Shown here piece after piece: positions 52,099-60,854 of a DNA stretch of 64,000 nt. The translations under genes and the position numbers were made by a program. Location of the stretch: assembly GCF_031157275.1 (NCBI RefSeq), contig NZ_JAVIFW010000011.1, positions 124,001 to 188,000 on the forward strand, in the 5' to 3' direction. The stretch is from Streptomyces sp. LHD-70. GTDB lineage: Bacteria > Actinomycetota > Actinomycetes > Streptomycetales > Streptomycetaceae. Under the pieces are notes generated by a model. The model was not told where the DNA came from and made no database searches. It saw only the letters and a list, made by a program, of their open reading frames with translations. Position 1 is the stretch's first letter. Every line of letters begins with the position of its first letter.

Positions 52099-52485
52099 TC
52101 AGCGCAGACGGGTCTTGAGCATGCGCGTGCCGTGGACGGCGCAGGGCGGCGCGGGCAGCAGGTCGCGGGCTCTCTCCACGCGCGTGCAGCGGTCCGGCGC
52201 CGGGCAGACGGCCACCTTGATGTGCGGCACGACGCCCGGTGCGCGCGTGCCGCGTGAGCCGTACACGAGCCCGCCCGCGTCCCCGGCCCGGCGCAGCTCC
52301 CGGTCCAGTACGTCGAAGCAGGCCTCAAGGGCCGCGGGGTCGGCGCCCGAGCGGAGCAGGTCCGTGGCGCGCCGGGCCGCGGCCTCGACCTCGGGCAGCC
52401 GCCGCACCTCGTCCGTGGAGCCGAGGAGTGCGCACAGCGCCGCGGTCCTGGGGTCGGGTCGGGGGCGGTCGGCCGGTGCGGTCAT
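52099..52485 (-). CDS. uncharacterised 128-residue protein
   Basis: A small soluble protein of unknown family. It begins TAALCALLGSTDEVRRLPEVEAAARRATDLLRSG (helical), has a Gly-rich middle (AGGLVYGSRGTRAPGVVPHIKVAVCPAPDRC) and ends with conserved-looking cysteines (CPAPDRC, PPCAVHG), which could bind a metal. It is the first gene of a two-gene unit with the membrane protein. Its start is about 80 bp from the start of the divergent TPR-CHAT gene, so shared regulation is likely. Confidence 0.65.
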   Translation of the reverse strand: MTAPADRPRPDPRTAALCALLGSTDEVRRLPEVEAAARRATDLLRSGADPAALEACFDVLDRELRRAGDAGGLVYGSRGTRAPGVVPHIKVAVCPAPDRCTRVERARDLLPAPPCAVHGTRMLKTRLR

Positions 52486-52566
52486 GGCTCAAGTGTGCCG
52501 TAGCGACAGGCCTGTTGAGGGGTTTCCTGACATCCTTGGGCCGCCTGCGAGAGGAGAGAAGGCGAC

Positions 52567-55500
52567 GTGAGGGACGATCGGGATCCGGACGCGGAAAACC
52601 GTCCGGTGCGAGGGGTGGGCGGCGAGCGTGACCGGCTCGTACAGGCCGTACGGGACCGTGTCCTGCGGTCCTGGACCGAGGACGGGCGGGTGCGGGCGGA
52701 AGCCGTGTCGGGGGGCGCGGCCGACGCCGAGCTGCGCGCGCTGCTGCGGGTCGCCGACTCCCGGACCGACCTGGAGGCCCGGCACGCGGCGGGCTGGCTG
52801 TGCGCCGCCCGCGCGGCCGCCGACGCCGGGGGCCACGGCACCGTCCACGGCAGCATGGCCGGAACGCTGCTCTTCCCGGTGTGGGTCGCCGACCCGTCCC
52901 TGGTGCCCGAGCCGTTGGCGGCGTACTTCGCGAGCCTGGACCCCGCCGTACGCCCCGACCCGGCGAACGCGGACGGCCCCGCCGAGTGGGCGGCGCAGTG
53001 CGCCGCCCTGGCACTGGTCGCGGAGGGGCGGCACGACGCGCCTCAAGACCACGCCACCGAAAGCGTGCGCCGACTCCACGAGTTGGCCGCGGTGTTCGCG
53101 CGTATGGGCTTCCCGCCCGAGATCGCACGCGCCACGGCGGTCGGCTGCGGCAGCCTCGCGGTCCTCGCCACACCGGAGTACGAGCCGACGCACGCGCACC
53201 GCAGTGCCGCCCTGACCCGCGCCCTCCAACTCGCCGGTCAGGACTGGCCGTTCGGGGAGTTGACCCCCACGGCCGGGGCCGCCGGTGAACCGGCGGGTCC
53301 CGACCTGTTGGGGCTCGCCCGACGCGCCCTGCGGACCCTTCCCGCCGACTCCCCCGAGCGGCTGCGCGCCCTGCACGCCCTGGGCGACCGGCTGCACGAG
53401 CGCTACCTGAAGTCGTACGACCCGGAGGACCTGGCCGAGGCGGTCGGCCTGGCGCGTGACGTACTGGCCCAACTCCCCGCCGACAGCCCGCTGATGCCGC
53501 GCTGTCTCCGCTCCCTGGGGCGCGCGCTGCTGCTGTGGCTGCAGCGGGAGGGCGCGACGCCCGCGGCGTGCGACGAGCTGGTCGACGTGTGCCGCCTCGC
53601 CGTGCCCGGCAACCCCGACGGGCCCGCCCTCACCGGCCACACACTGGGGTCGGCGCTCCTGCTGCGGGCGCAGTACAGCGGCCTGCCCGCGGACCTGGAC
53701 GAGGCCGTCGCCGTACTCGGCGAGGCACTTCGGGCGGCCACGGACCCGCAGGAGGAGGGCCTGCTGCGGAGCGCTCTCGGCAATGCGCTGCGCGCCCGGC
53801 ATGTGATGACCGGCGACCCGGGCGACCTCGACAAGGCACTCGCCCTCACCTCCGAGCCCGTGGACGCCGCCGAGCCGACGGAGCCTTCCGCTCCCGCGGA
53901 CGCCCCCGAACCGACCGGCACTTCGCCCTCCGCCGCCCCCGAACCGACCCGCACCTCGCCCTCCGCCGCCCCCGCGGAACCCCAACCCCCGTACCTGGAG
54001 CGCGCGATGGCGCTCTACTCCCGTCACCTGCACAACCCGCAGGCGGACGGGTCCGAGCTGGACGAGGCCCTGCGGCAGGTGCGCGCGGCCCTCGTGCTGA
54101 TGCCCGAGGAGCACCCGGACCGGCCCCTGGCCCTCAACGACCTCGGCCTGGTGCTGCGGGCGGCGTACGAACGCTCCGGCGGCGCCGACGAGTTGAACGA
54201 GGCGGTACGCGCGCACCGGGAGGCGGTGACGCTGACCCCCGAGGGCCACGCCCTGCTCGGGCTGCGGCTGCTCAACCTCGGCGCCGCGCTGAGCCTGCGC
54301 CACCAGCTGACCGAGGACGGCGAGGACCTGCGGGAGGCCCAGGAGTGCCGGCGCCGGGCCGCCGCGCTGCCCGGCCTCGGCCCCAGGCACCGGGCGGCGC
54401 TGACGAGTTCGCTCGGCATCAGCCTGTCGACCGGGCACGAGCGTGCCGCCGATCCCGGCGCCCAACTCGACGAAGCCGTGGGCCACTTGAGGCAGGCGGT
54501 GGCCCTGACACCGGACGGCGACCCGATGCTCCCGGCACGGCGGCTGAATCTCGCCATCGCCCTGCTCGCCCGTATCGGCCTGACGCTGCGGATCGACGAG
54601 GCCCGCGAGGCGCGTGAGCTGGCCGACCTGGCGATCGCCGCGCTGCCCCCGCACTCGCCCGTACTGCCGGGTGCGCTGACCGTGGCCGCCGGGGCGCGGC
54701 TCGTGAGCCCGCGGGCACTGGTGTCGTCGGGGGCGCGGGACGAGGCGGTGGCCCTGTTCCGGCGGTCGGTGGAGCTGACGCCGCCCGGCCATCCGCAGCG
54801 CACGCTGCGTCTGACCAACCTCGGCAGCGCGCTGCAGCAGCGCCCGCTCGTGCCGGGCCGCCGTCGGCGGCGCCGGGCGCGCCTTGCCGAGGCCGCCGAG
54901 GCGTTCGAGGCGGCGGCCCTCGAAGCGCAGGGCAACCCGTGGCTGCGCCTCGACGCGGCGCGCTCCTTGGCTGAGGCACGGGTCGAACTCGGCGACTGGG
55001 AACGGGCGTTGGACGGCTACGTCATGGCGGTCGACCTGCTGCAGTCCGTCGCGCCCCGCCATCTGGTCCGTGACGACCAGGAGTTCCGGCTGAGCCGGAC
55101 GGTGGGGCTGGGTGCGGCGGCTGCGGCCTGCGCGGTGCGGTGCGGGCGGCCGGGGCTCGCGGTCGGGCTGCTCGAACAGGCCAGGGGCGTGATCCTCTCC
55201 CATGCCTTCGACGCCGACAGCGACCTCACCCGGCTCCGGGAGAAGGCCCCGGACCTGGCCGAACGGTTCACGGCGCTGCGCGACGCGCTGGACGCGGCCA
55301 CGCTCGGCGGGAACCAGGGCCTGCTCGCCGAGGACGCGGACCCTCAGGCCGAGGCCGCCCGCGCCCCGGCCTTCCCCGCTGCCCCGGCCTTCCCCGCTGA
55401 CCCAGCCTCCCCCGCTGACCCGTCCTCCCCCGTCGCCCCGTCCTCTCCTGCTGCTCCGGACGCCCCGGACGCACGCGACCCGCAGGACGCTCAGGCCGAC

Positions 55501-56724
55501 CGGCGTCAGCAGCTCGCCGCCGAGTGGCAGGAGCTCACGCGGCGGATCCGCGCCGAGCACCCCGACCTCGGCCTGCTGCGCCCGGTCCGTGCGTGGGACG
55601 AGCAGGAGCTGCGCGCCATCGCCGAGCCGGGTCCGGTGGTCCTGGTCAATGTCTCCTCGTACGGCAGTCACGCCCTGGTCGTCACCGCGCGGGGCGTGGA
55701 CGCCGTGCCGCTCCCCCGCCTCGACCCCGGCTCTGTCGCCCACCAACTCAGGGCGTTCCAGGACGCGTTGCTGCGGATCGAGGCGCCGGACACCTCGCGG
55801 GACCAGTCGCTGCGGGCGCAGCGTGCCGTCCACGGCACGCTCGGCTGGCTGTGGGAGGCGGTGACCGGGCCGGTGCTCGACCGTCTGGGGCCGGCCGCGG
55901 GCGGGCGCGTGTGGTGGTCGCCGGGTGGGGTGCTCGGCACCCTGCCGCTGCATGCCGCCGCCCCGGCGGAGGGCGGGCCCGGTGCGCTCGACCGGGTCGT
56001 GTCCTCGTACACGCCGACGCTGCGCGCGTTGCACCACGCCCGCGCGCGGGCCGCGCGCGCGGCGGGCCGGGTAGCGGAAAGGCGGGGAGCGGACGGCCGA
56101 GGCGCGGACAGCCGAGGCGCGGACAGCCGGGCCCTGGTCGTGGCCGTCGGGGCGGCCGGCGGGCTCGCCCCGTTGCCGGCGGCGCGGCGCGAGGCGGCGG
56201 AGGTGGCGGGGATGCTGCCCGGCGCCGAGGTGCTCGCGGACGGCTCGGCGACCCGGCAGGCGGTGCTCGCGGCTCTGCCCCACTCCGCGTACGCCCACTT
56301 CGCCTGCCACGCGCTCGGTGACCTGGTCAGGCCGTCGGGCAGCCGCCTCGTCCTGCACGACCACGCGGAGCGTCCGCTCACGGTCCGGGACCTCGCCCGG
56401 CTGCGGCTGCCGTCGGTCCGGCTCGCCTATCTGTCGGCCTGTGACACGCTGCGCACCAGCCCCGAGCTCGCCGACGAGGCCGTGCACATCGTCGGGGCTC
56501 TGCAGATCGCGGGCTTCCCGCACGTGATCGGCTCGCTGTGGCACGTGGACGACACGATCGGCGCGGGCCTCGCGCGGAGCGTGTACGAGGCGCTGGCCAC
56601 GGGTGACGGCGGGCTCGACGTCGACCGGGCGGCAACGGCTCTGCACGCGGCGGTGCGCGCGCTGCGGGACACGTATCCGCGTACGCCGAGTCTGTGGGCC
56701 TGCCAGGTGCATGCGGGGCCGTGA
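52567..56724 (+). CDS. TPR-CHAT protein (caspase-like peptidase fold)
   Basis: A 1385-residue protein. Residues 240-430 and 480-910 hold many degenerate TPR units (PERLRALHALGDRLHERYLKS; HPDRPLALNDLGLVLRAAYERSGGADEL; HPQRTLRLTNLGSAL). Two Pro/Ala/Ser-rich linkers (about 430-476 and 931-976) separate modules. The C-terminal 370 residues form a CHAT domain with the dyad His1248 (AHFACHA) and Cys1292 (YLSACDT). A VIGSLWHVDD segment follows. The GTG start at 52567 follows GAGAAGG. It is probably a regulated protease or scaffold triggered through the TPR array; the target is unknown. Confidence 0.88.
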   Translation: MRDDRDPDAENRPVRGVGGERDRLVQAVRDRVLRSWTEDGRVRAEAVSGGAADAELRALLRVADSRTDLEARHAAGWLCAARAAADAGGHGTVHGSMAGTLLFPVWVADPSLVPEPLAAYFASLDPAVRPDPANADGPAEWAAQCAALALVAEGRHDAPQDHATESVRRLHELAAVFARMGFPPEIARATAVGCGSLAVLATPEYEPTHAHRSAALTRALQLAGQDWPFGELTPTAGAAGEPAGPDLLGLARRALRTLPADSPERLRALHALGDRLHERYLKSYDPEDLAEAVGLARDVLAQLPADSPLMPRCLRSLGRALLLWLQREGATPAACDELVDVCRLAVPGNPDGPALTGHTLGSALLLRAQYSGLPADLDEAVAVLGEALRAATDPQEEGLLRSALGNALRARHVMTGDPGDLDKALALTSEPVDAAEPTEPSAPADAPEPTGTSPSAAPEPTRTSPSAAPAEPQPPYLERAMALYSRHLHNPQADGSELDEALRQVRAALVLMPEEHPDRPLALNDLGLVLRAAYERSGGADELNEAVRAHREAVTLTPEGHALLGLRLLNLGAALSLRHQLTEDGEDLREAQECRRRAAALPGLGPRHRAALTSSLGISLSTGHERAADPGAQLDEAVGHLRQAVALTPDGDPMLPARRLNLAIALLARIGLTLRIDEAREARELADLAIAALPPHSPVLPGALTVAAGARLVSPRALVSSGARDEAVALFRRSVELTPPGHPQRTLRLTNLGSALQQRPLVPGRRRRRRARLAEAAEAFEAAALEAQGNPWLRLDAARSLAEARVELGDWERALDGYVMAVDLLQSVAPRHLVRDDQEFRLSRTVGLGAAAAACAVRCGRPGLAVGLLEQARGVILSHAFDADSDLTRLREKAPDLAERFTALRDALDAATLGGNQGLLAEDADPQAEAARAPAFPAAPAFPADPASPADPSSPVAPSSPAAPDAPDARDPQDAQADRRQQLAAEWQELTRRIRAEHPDLGLLRPVRAWDEQELRAIAEPGPVVLVNVSSYGSHALVVTARGVDAVPLPRLDPGSVAHQLRAFQDALLRIEAPDTSRDQSLRAQRAVHGTLGWLWEAVTGPVLDRLGPAAGGRVWWSPGGVLGTLPLHAAAPAEGGPGALDRVVSSYTPTLRALHHARARAARAAGRVAERRGADGRGADSRGADSRALVVAVGAAGGLAPLPAARREAAEVAGMLPGAEVLADGSATRQAVLAALPHSAYAHFACHALGDLVRPSGSRLVLHDHAERPLTVRDLARLRLPSVRLAYLSACDTLRTSPELADEAVHIVGALQIAGFPHVIGSLWHVDDTIGAGLARSVYEALATGDGGLDVDRAATALHAAVRALRDTYPRTPSLWACQVHAGP

Positions 56725-56749
56725 GTCCGGGCTCCCGGGGGGGCTGCCC

Positions 56750-57238
56750 TCAGGACTCGTCGGCCGTCGCGTCCTCGGAGACCGTCTCCGCGCTGCGGCG
56801 CCTACGCCGGTGCACCACCAGCGCGCCCACCGCGAGCAGCAGCGCCGCGACGGCACCCGCACCGAGCGCCGTGTGCTCGGCGAACATCCTGCCCACCATC
56901 TCCAGGATGCCGATCCCGGCCGTCGCGTACAGCAGGGCCCAGCAGGCGCCGCCGATGAACAGGGCGGGGAGGTAGCGGGTGAGCGGCATGCGCATGCTGC
57001 CGGCGAGGAAGTTGGCGGCGGTCTGGAAGCCGACGGTCAGGAAGGAGACCGCGACGACCGGGGCGCCCCACCGCTGGATGGCGCTCTCGACGCGCTGGAA
57101 CTTGGACTGGGAGATCCGCTCGCCGAACCTGCTGCGCCGGGCGCCCGCACCGGCGAGCCAGCCGACGGCGAAGGTCCCGCCGGCCCGGAGCAGGACGATG
57201 ACGTACAGGCCGGCGGCCGTGAGCAGGACCTTATCCAC
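56750..57238 (-). CDS. DedA-like membrane protein
   Basis: A 162-residue protein: VLLTAAGLYVIVLLRAGGTFAVGWLAGAGARRSR, VSFLTVGFQTAANFLAGSMRMPLTRYLPALFIGGACWALLYATAG, then a last helix and a basic tail RRRRR. The FxxGxxxxxxxxAGxxxM-like core resembles the DedA/VTT family (lipid scramblase or transporter), but the protein is shorter than typical members (about 200). The start codon is GTG at 57238. It ends 26 bp from the convergent TPR-CHAT stop. Confidence 0.75.
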   Translation of the reverse strand: MDKVLLTAAGLYVIVLLRAGGTFAVGWLAGAGARRSRFGERISQSKFQRVESAIQRWGAPVVAVSFLTVGFQTAANFLAGSMRMPLTRYLPALFIGGACWALLYATAGIGILEMVGRMFAEHTALGAGAVAALLLAVGALVVHRRRRRSAETVSEDATADES

Positions 57239-57283
57239 GACGCCCCGCCCCCGAACGGCCCCGCCGCTCCTGGGCGCGTGCTC

Positions 57284-57343
57284 GCCCGGTCACGGAACGC
57301 CCGGTAACGGAACGCCCGGTAACGGATCGCCCGGTCACCGGTC
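57284..57343. repeat. 15-bp tandem repeat (GCCCGGTAACGGAAC)
   Basis: Four consecutive 15-bp units with one to three differences lie in the 466-bp gap 57239-57704. The rest of the gap shows no gene. Confidence 0.8.
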
Positions 57344-57624
57344 CACCGGCTCCCGCCGCGGCCGAGCCGCCTCGCGCACGGGCCTGCTGTCCATTCCTCA
57401 CCTGCATCCGCCTCTGCCGGTTCCGCGCGCCCGCGTGCCGGGTCGGCGCCGGTTCCCCCGAGCCCTGCGCAGGGTACCGCCGCGCGCCGGGCCTGCCGTA
57501 CGGCCCCTCACCAGGGCTGTCCGACACTGCCAGGTTAAGCGAACACCCGTACGCTCCGTCGGCCGGTCGGCGATTCCGGCCCGCACCGGACCGGGGAGGT
57601 GGGGGAAGGTCGGCGCCGAACGCA

Positions 57625-57657
57625 CGAGCACCCGGTGAACGGGTCACCGGGTGCTCG
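57625..57657 (-). terminator. terminator after the cyclophilin gene
   Basis: GAGCACCCGGTGA and TCACCGGGTGCTC form a perfect 13-bp stem over a five-base loop, 48 bp beyond the stop codon. Confidence 0.8.
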
Positions 57658-57704
57658 GAGTTCAGTGGTGCGCCGCGGGCGCGGCCACCGACGGGGGGCC
57701 GGGA

Positions 57705-58199
57705 TCAGGCGTCGACGACACCGGACTTGGCGATGCGGACGTCCGCGCTGGGGGCACCGCTGCGCGAGCCCTTGCCCTCGATGGTCTTGACGATGTCCAT
57801 GCCCTCGACGACCTCGCCGAAGACGACGTGCTTGCCGTCCAGCCAGTCGGTGACGATCGTCGTGATGAAGAACTGCGAACCGTTGGTGTTCGGCCCGGCG
57901 TTGGCCATGGAGAGCAGGCCCGGCTTGGTGTGCTTCAGCTGGAAGTTCTCGTCGGCGAACTTCTCGCCGTAGATGCTCTTGCCGCCGGTGCCGTTGCCGG
58001 CGGTGAAGTCGCCGCCCTGCAGCATGAACGCGGGGATGACCCGGTGGAAGCCGGAGCCCTCGTAGCCGAAGCCGTGCTCGCCGGTGGCCAGCTCACGGAA
58101 GTTCCTGGCGGTCTTGGGGACCACGTCGTCGTACAGCTTGAAGACGATCCGCCCGGCGGGCTCGTTGTCGATGGTGATGTCGAAGAACACGTTACTCAT
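57705..58199 (-). CDS. peptidyl-prolyl cis-trans isomerase, cyclophilin type
   Basis: A 164-residue cytoplasmic cyclophilin: FHRVIPAFMLQGGDFTAGNGTGG with the catalytic Arg and Phe/Gln residues, SMANAGPNTNGSQFFITT, WLDGKHVVFGEVVEGMDIV. There is no signal peptide. It assists protein folding by isomerising proline bonds and resembles the housekeeping ScCypA-type enzymes of streptomycetes. ATG at 58199 fits the family N-terminus MSNVFFDITID. Confidence 0.95.
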   Translation of the reverse strand: MSNVFFDITIDNEPAGRIVFKLYDDVVPKTARNFRELATGEHGFGYEGSGFHRVIPAFMLQGGDFTAGNGTGGKSIYGEKFADENFQLKHTKPGLLSMANAGPNTNGSQFFITTIVTDWLDGKHVVFGEVVEGMDIVKTIEGKGSRSGAPSADVRIAKSGVVDA

Positions 58200-58284
58200 G
58201 CCCGTATCCTCACATCTTCCTGGCCGGATGGTGAAACGCTCCGGCACGCGCCCCGTCCGTACGGACCGATCGGAGGCGTACGCG

Positions 58285-58773
58285 TCACCAGCTGACCGGA
58301 TACCGGACCGGGTGGGCGCCTATCCGTCCGGGCAGCAGTCCGATGGCGACGAGGAGACAGGCGCCGAGCGCGAGGAGCGGCAGGAACGGGACCGGGTGCG
58401 GGGCCTGCAGCACGACGATCACCGCGGTGGCCGTCGCCGGTGAGTGGGACAGGTGGGTCAGCATCATCGCCCCGAGCGAGAGGCCCGCCGCCACGGCCGC
58501 CGCCCACGCGCTGCTCCCGGCCACCGCGATGGTCGCGAAGCCGATCACGGCGGACATCAGGTGCCCGCCGACGAGGTTGCGCGGCTGGGCGAGGGGCAGT
58601 CCGGGGGCACCGTGCACGAGGGCCGCGCTGGCCGCCAACGGCGGGATCAGCAGCGGCTGGTGGAGCACCACGCCCACCGTCACGAGCAGCATGAGCGCAC
58701 CGATCGCGAAGACGGTGACCCGCAGCAGATGCGGGAGGCTCGGCCTGGGTGCGGCGGACGGCGGGGAGGTCAT
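58285..58773 (-). CDS. HPP-family membrane protein
   Basis: A 162-residue integral membrane protein with four to five helices. LHQPLLIPPLAASAALVHGAPGLPLAQPRNLVGGHLMSAVIGF is the HPP-family signature, followed by TATAVIVVLQAPHPV. HPP proteins are linked to nitrite or anion transport in chloroplasts and cyanobacteria; the role in actinomycetes is unclear. It lies upstream of the cyclophilin gene, with 86 bp between them. A 15-bp palindrome precedes it. Confidence 0.85.
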   Translation of the reverse strand: MTSPPSAAPRPSLPHLLRVTVFAIGALMLLVTVGVVLHQPLLIPPLAASAALVHGAPGLPLAQPRNLVGGHLMSAVIGFATIAVAGSSAWAAAVAAGLSLGAMMLTHLSHSPATATAVIVVLQAPHPVPFLPLLALGACLLVAIGLLPGRIGAHPVRYPVSW

Positions 58774-58813
58774 GCGTGCTCCGGGGGCGGGACTGTGCGG
58801 GACGCGCAGATCC

Positions 58814-58828
58814 TAAACAGATTGTTTA
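58814..58828. promoter_or_regulatory. palindromic operator upstream of the HPP gene
   Basis: TAAACA-GAT-TGTTTA is a perfect inverted repeat, AT-rich against its surroundings, 40 bp above the HPP start. The fit suggests a TetR- or GntR-type repressor site whose regulator is not adjacent. Confidence 0.6.
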
Positions 58829-58906
58829 ACGCGCAGCACGAAGCGTCCCCATGGCGAGACACGGTCGCCGCTGGTGAGACGTGGTCTCAGGCCTCGGACG
58901 GATCCT

Positions 58907-58945
58907 GCGGACGGATTCAGCGGACGGATTCAGCGGACGGATTCT
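58907..58945. repeat. three tandem 13-bp units (GCGGACGGATTCA)
   Basis: Three consecutive units, the last ending TTCT, lie between the HPP operator and the PfpI gene. The remaining sequence to 59166 shows no supported gene. Confidence 0.8.
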
Positions 58946-59166
58946 TGCGGGTCGATCTCGTCGGGGGAGGCGATGCCCCGCTGCCTCCACGTGCCTGCCT
59001 CTGCCGGATGTCCGGGGAGGCGCATGTGTCGGGGCCGGGTGCCCGGGTACTCGGAGCGCCCGTTCCGGGCGGCGGTGCGCTGCCGTGCGCCTTCGTGAGC
59101 CGGGCGATCCGTCCGTCCGCCGGTCCGGCGGACTGGGTGGGAGGCCCGAGAGGAGATCGAGCAGTC

Positions 59167-59709
59167 ATGCGTATCGCGTTTCTGGCGGCGCCTGAGGGCG
59201 TCGAGCAGATCGAACTCACCAAGCCCTGGAGGGCGGTGTCCGAAGCCGACGGCACCCCCGTCCTCGTCTCCACCGAGCAGGGCCGGATCCAGGCCTTCCG
59301 CCATCTCGCCAAGGCGGACACGTTCCCGGTGGACGAGGTGGTCGGCGAGACCTCCGCCGGCGCCTTCGACGGCCTCGTCCTGCCGGGCGGCCTGGCCAAC
59401 CCGGACGCGCTGCGCCGGGACGGCCGGGCCGTCTCCTTCGTACGGGACTTCTTCGACCTGGGCCTGCCGGTCGCGGCGATCTGCCACGCGCCGTGGATGC
59501 TGGTCGAGGCCGACGTCGTCTCCGGCCGAGTCCTCACCTCCTTCCCGAGCCTGCGCACCGACATCCGCAACGCGGGCGGCACGTGGGTCGACGAGGAGGT
59601 CCGGATCTGCGACCACGGATCGAACGCCCTGGTCACCAGCCGGAGACCGGACGACTTGGAGGCGTTCGACGCGGCACTCCTGGAGGTGTTCAGCCGACAG
59701 AGCGTCTGA
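59167..59709 (+). CDS. DJ-1/PfpI-family protein
   Basis: A 180-residue type-1 glutamine-amidotransferase-fold protein. FDGLVLPGGLANPDALR supplies the conserved Glu-side loop and VAAICHAPWMLVEADVVSGRVLTSFPSLRTDIRNAGG carries the nucleophile-elbow Cys-His. The pattern matches the YhbO/PfpI stress group (glyoxalase, deglycase or peptidase activities are debated). The ATG follows GAGAGGAGA. Proximity to the HhH DNA-repair-like gene hints at a stress-response island. Confidence 0.9.
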   Translation: MRIAFLAAPEGVEQIELTKPWRAVSEADGTPVLVSTEQGRIQAFRHLAKADTFPVDEVVGETSAGAFDGLVLPGGLANPDALRRDGRAVSFVRDFFDLGLPVAAICHAPWMLVEADVVSGRVLTSFPSLRTDIRNAGGTWVDEEVRICDHGSNALVTSRRPDDLEAFDAALLEVFSRQSV

Positions 59710-59822
59710 CCTGTTCCCCGTCCTCCGGGTTCTCCGTACTCCGGGTTCTCCGTACTCCGGAGATGAAACGGGCGGCCTGGGCACCCGTCCCCCGTGAGCC
59801 ACTGGAGGGAGTGGCGGTCATC

Positions 59823-60485
59823 ATGAGCGACGACAAGAGCCGGAAAGTGTTGCGGGAACTGCTCCGCGAACACGGGCAGACGTATGCGGCCGAGGCCGGC
59901 ATTCGCCTGCGGGACACACCCCAGCCGCTCTACCGCACCCTCGTACTCGCGCACCTCCTGAGCGCCCGTATCCGCGCCTCGGTCGCGGTCGCGACATCGA
60001 AGGCGTTGTACGACGCGGGCCTGCGCGACGCGAAACGGATGACGGAATCCACCTGGCAGCAGCGCGTCGACGCCCTCGGGCGCGGTGGTTACCGTCGCTA
60101 CGACGAACGCACGGCGACCCAACTGGGCGACGGCGGCCGTCTTCTGCTCGACCGCTGGGGCGGGGACCTGCGGGCAATGCGGGCAGAGGCGGACGGTGAC
60201 GCGGACGCCTTGCGGGGATTCCTGCGGGAGTTGCCGGGCGTCGGTCCGGTGGGTGCGGACATCTTCCTCCGTGAAGTCCAGGACGTATGGCCGGAGTTCG
60301 GGCCGATCGTGGACGCGAAGGCGCTGCAGGGTGCCGAGCGGCTCGGGCTGCCGAAGGGAGTTGCCGATCTCCGGCGGCTGGCGAAGCGGGAAGGCGCGAC
60401 GCCCGCCGAGCTGGCCTCGGCCCTGGTGCGTGCCGCTCTCGACCGGGAGATCGTCGAGGAGTGCAGGGACCGCGCCGCCGCCTGA
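59823..60485 (+). CDS. HhH-GPD endonuclease III-like protein
   Basis: A 220-residue helix-hairpin-helix DNA-glycosylase-fold protein. It has YRTLVLAHLLSARIRASVAVATSKALYDAG, the HhH motif LRELPGVGPVGADIFLREVQ, and WPEFGPIVDAKAL with a candidate catalytic Asp. The 4Fe-4S cysteine loop of endonuclease III is missing, as is an obvious catalytic Lys after the HhH. It belongs to a small actinobacterial subgroup with an unknown lesion. A GTG at 59811 is an alternative start with a better-placed GGAGGGA. Confidence 0.82.
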   Translation: MSDDKSRKVLRELLREHGQTYAAEAGIRLRDTPQPLYRTLVLAHLLSARIRASVAVATSKALYDAGLRDAKRMTESTWQQRVDALGRGGYRRYDERTATQLGDGGRLLLDRWGGDLRAMRAEADGDADALRGFLRELPGVGPVGADIFLREVQDVWPEFGPIVDAKALQGAERLGLPKGVADLRRLAKREGATPAELASALVRAALDREIVEECRDRAAA

Positions 60486-60737
60486 CGCCGCTTGCGCGAA
60501 CCGCTCCCCCGGTCAGGCCGCGGGCCTGCCCGTCGGGACAGCAGCGGATGTGTGGCACGCGCGGCGGCGAGGTCGCGGGGCGGCTGCCGCTCGCGGTCGG
60601 GGGCGTGATGTCGACGGCGTCGGCGCGTCAGGTCGCGGAGGCCTCGCGGCACGTACGCGACGAACCGGGCGACTGGGCGCCGCAGGTGCTGGGCTGCTGC
60701 CGCTGACGGCCCGGGCCACGAGTTCGTGGTGATCGGA

Positions 60738-60766
60738 CCAATCCTTGGTCGGCGGTGTTCCGAATC
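60738..60766 (+). promoter_or_regulatory. SigK-type promoter before sigK
   Basis: CCAATCC (60738-60744), a 16-bp spacer and CGAATC (60761-60766) match the mycobacterial SigK pattern. The same two elements with the same spacing recur at 62369-62397. The transcript start would be near 60773, leaving an approximately 80-nt leader. The gap 60486-60737 shows no convincing gene. Confidence 0.75.
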
Positions 60767-60854
60767 ATCCGTGCAACGGTGAAACGTTGGCCGTCCCGCA
60801 CCGGGGCGGCCACAATACGAGGGAGGCCGGACACGTGGTGGACGAGGGCGTCGT

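Noticed and set aside
52489..56862. 1457-residue frame antisense to the TPR-CHAT gene
   Set aside because: It mirrors the coding strand; TPR and CHAT motifs are only on the plus strand.
60608..60706. 33-codon frame (MSTASARQVAEASRHVRDEP...)
   Set aside because: It has no ribosome site or family match. It could be the end of a lost gene, but the evidence is too thin.
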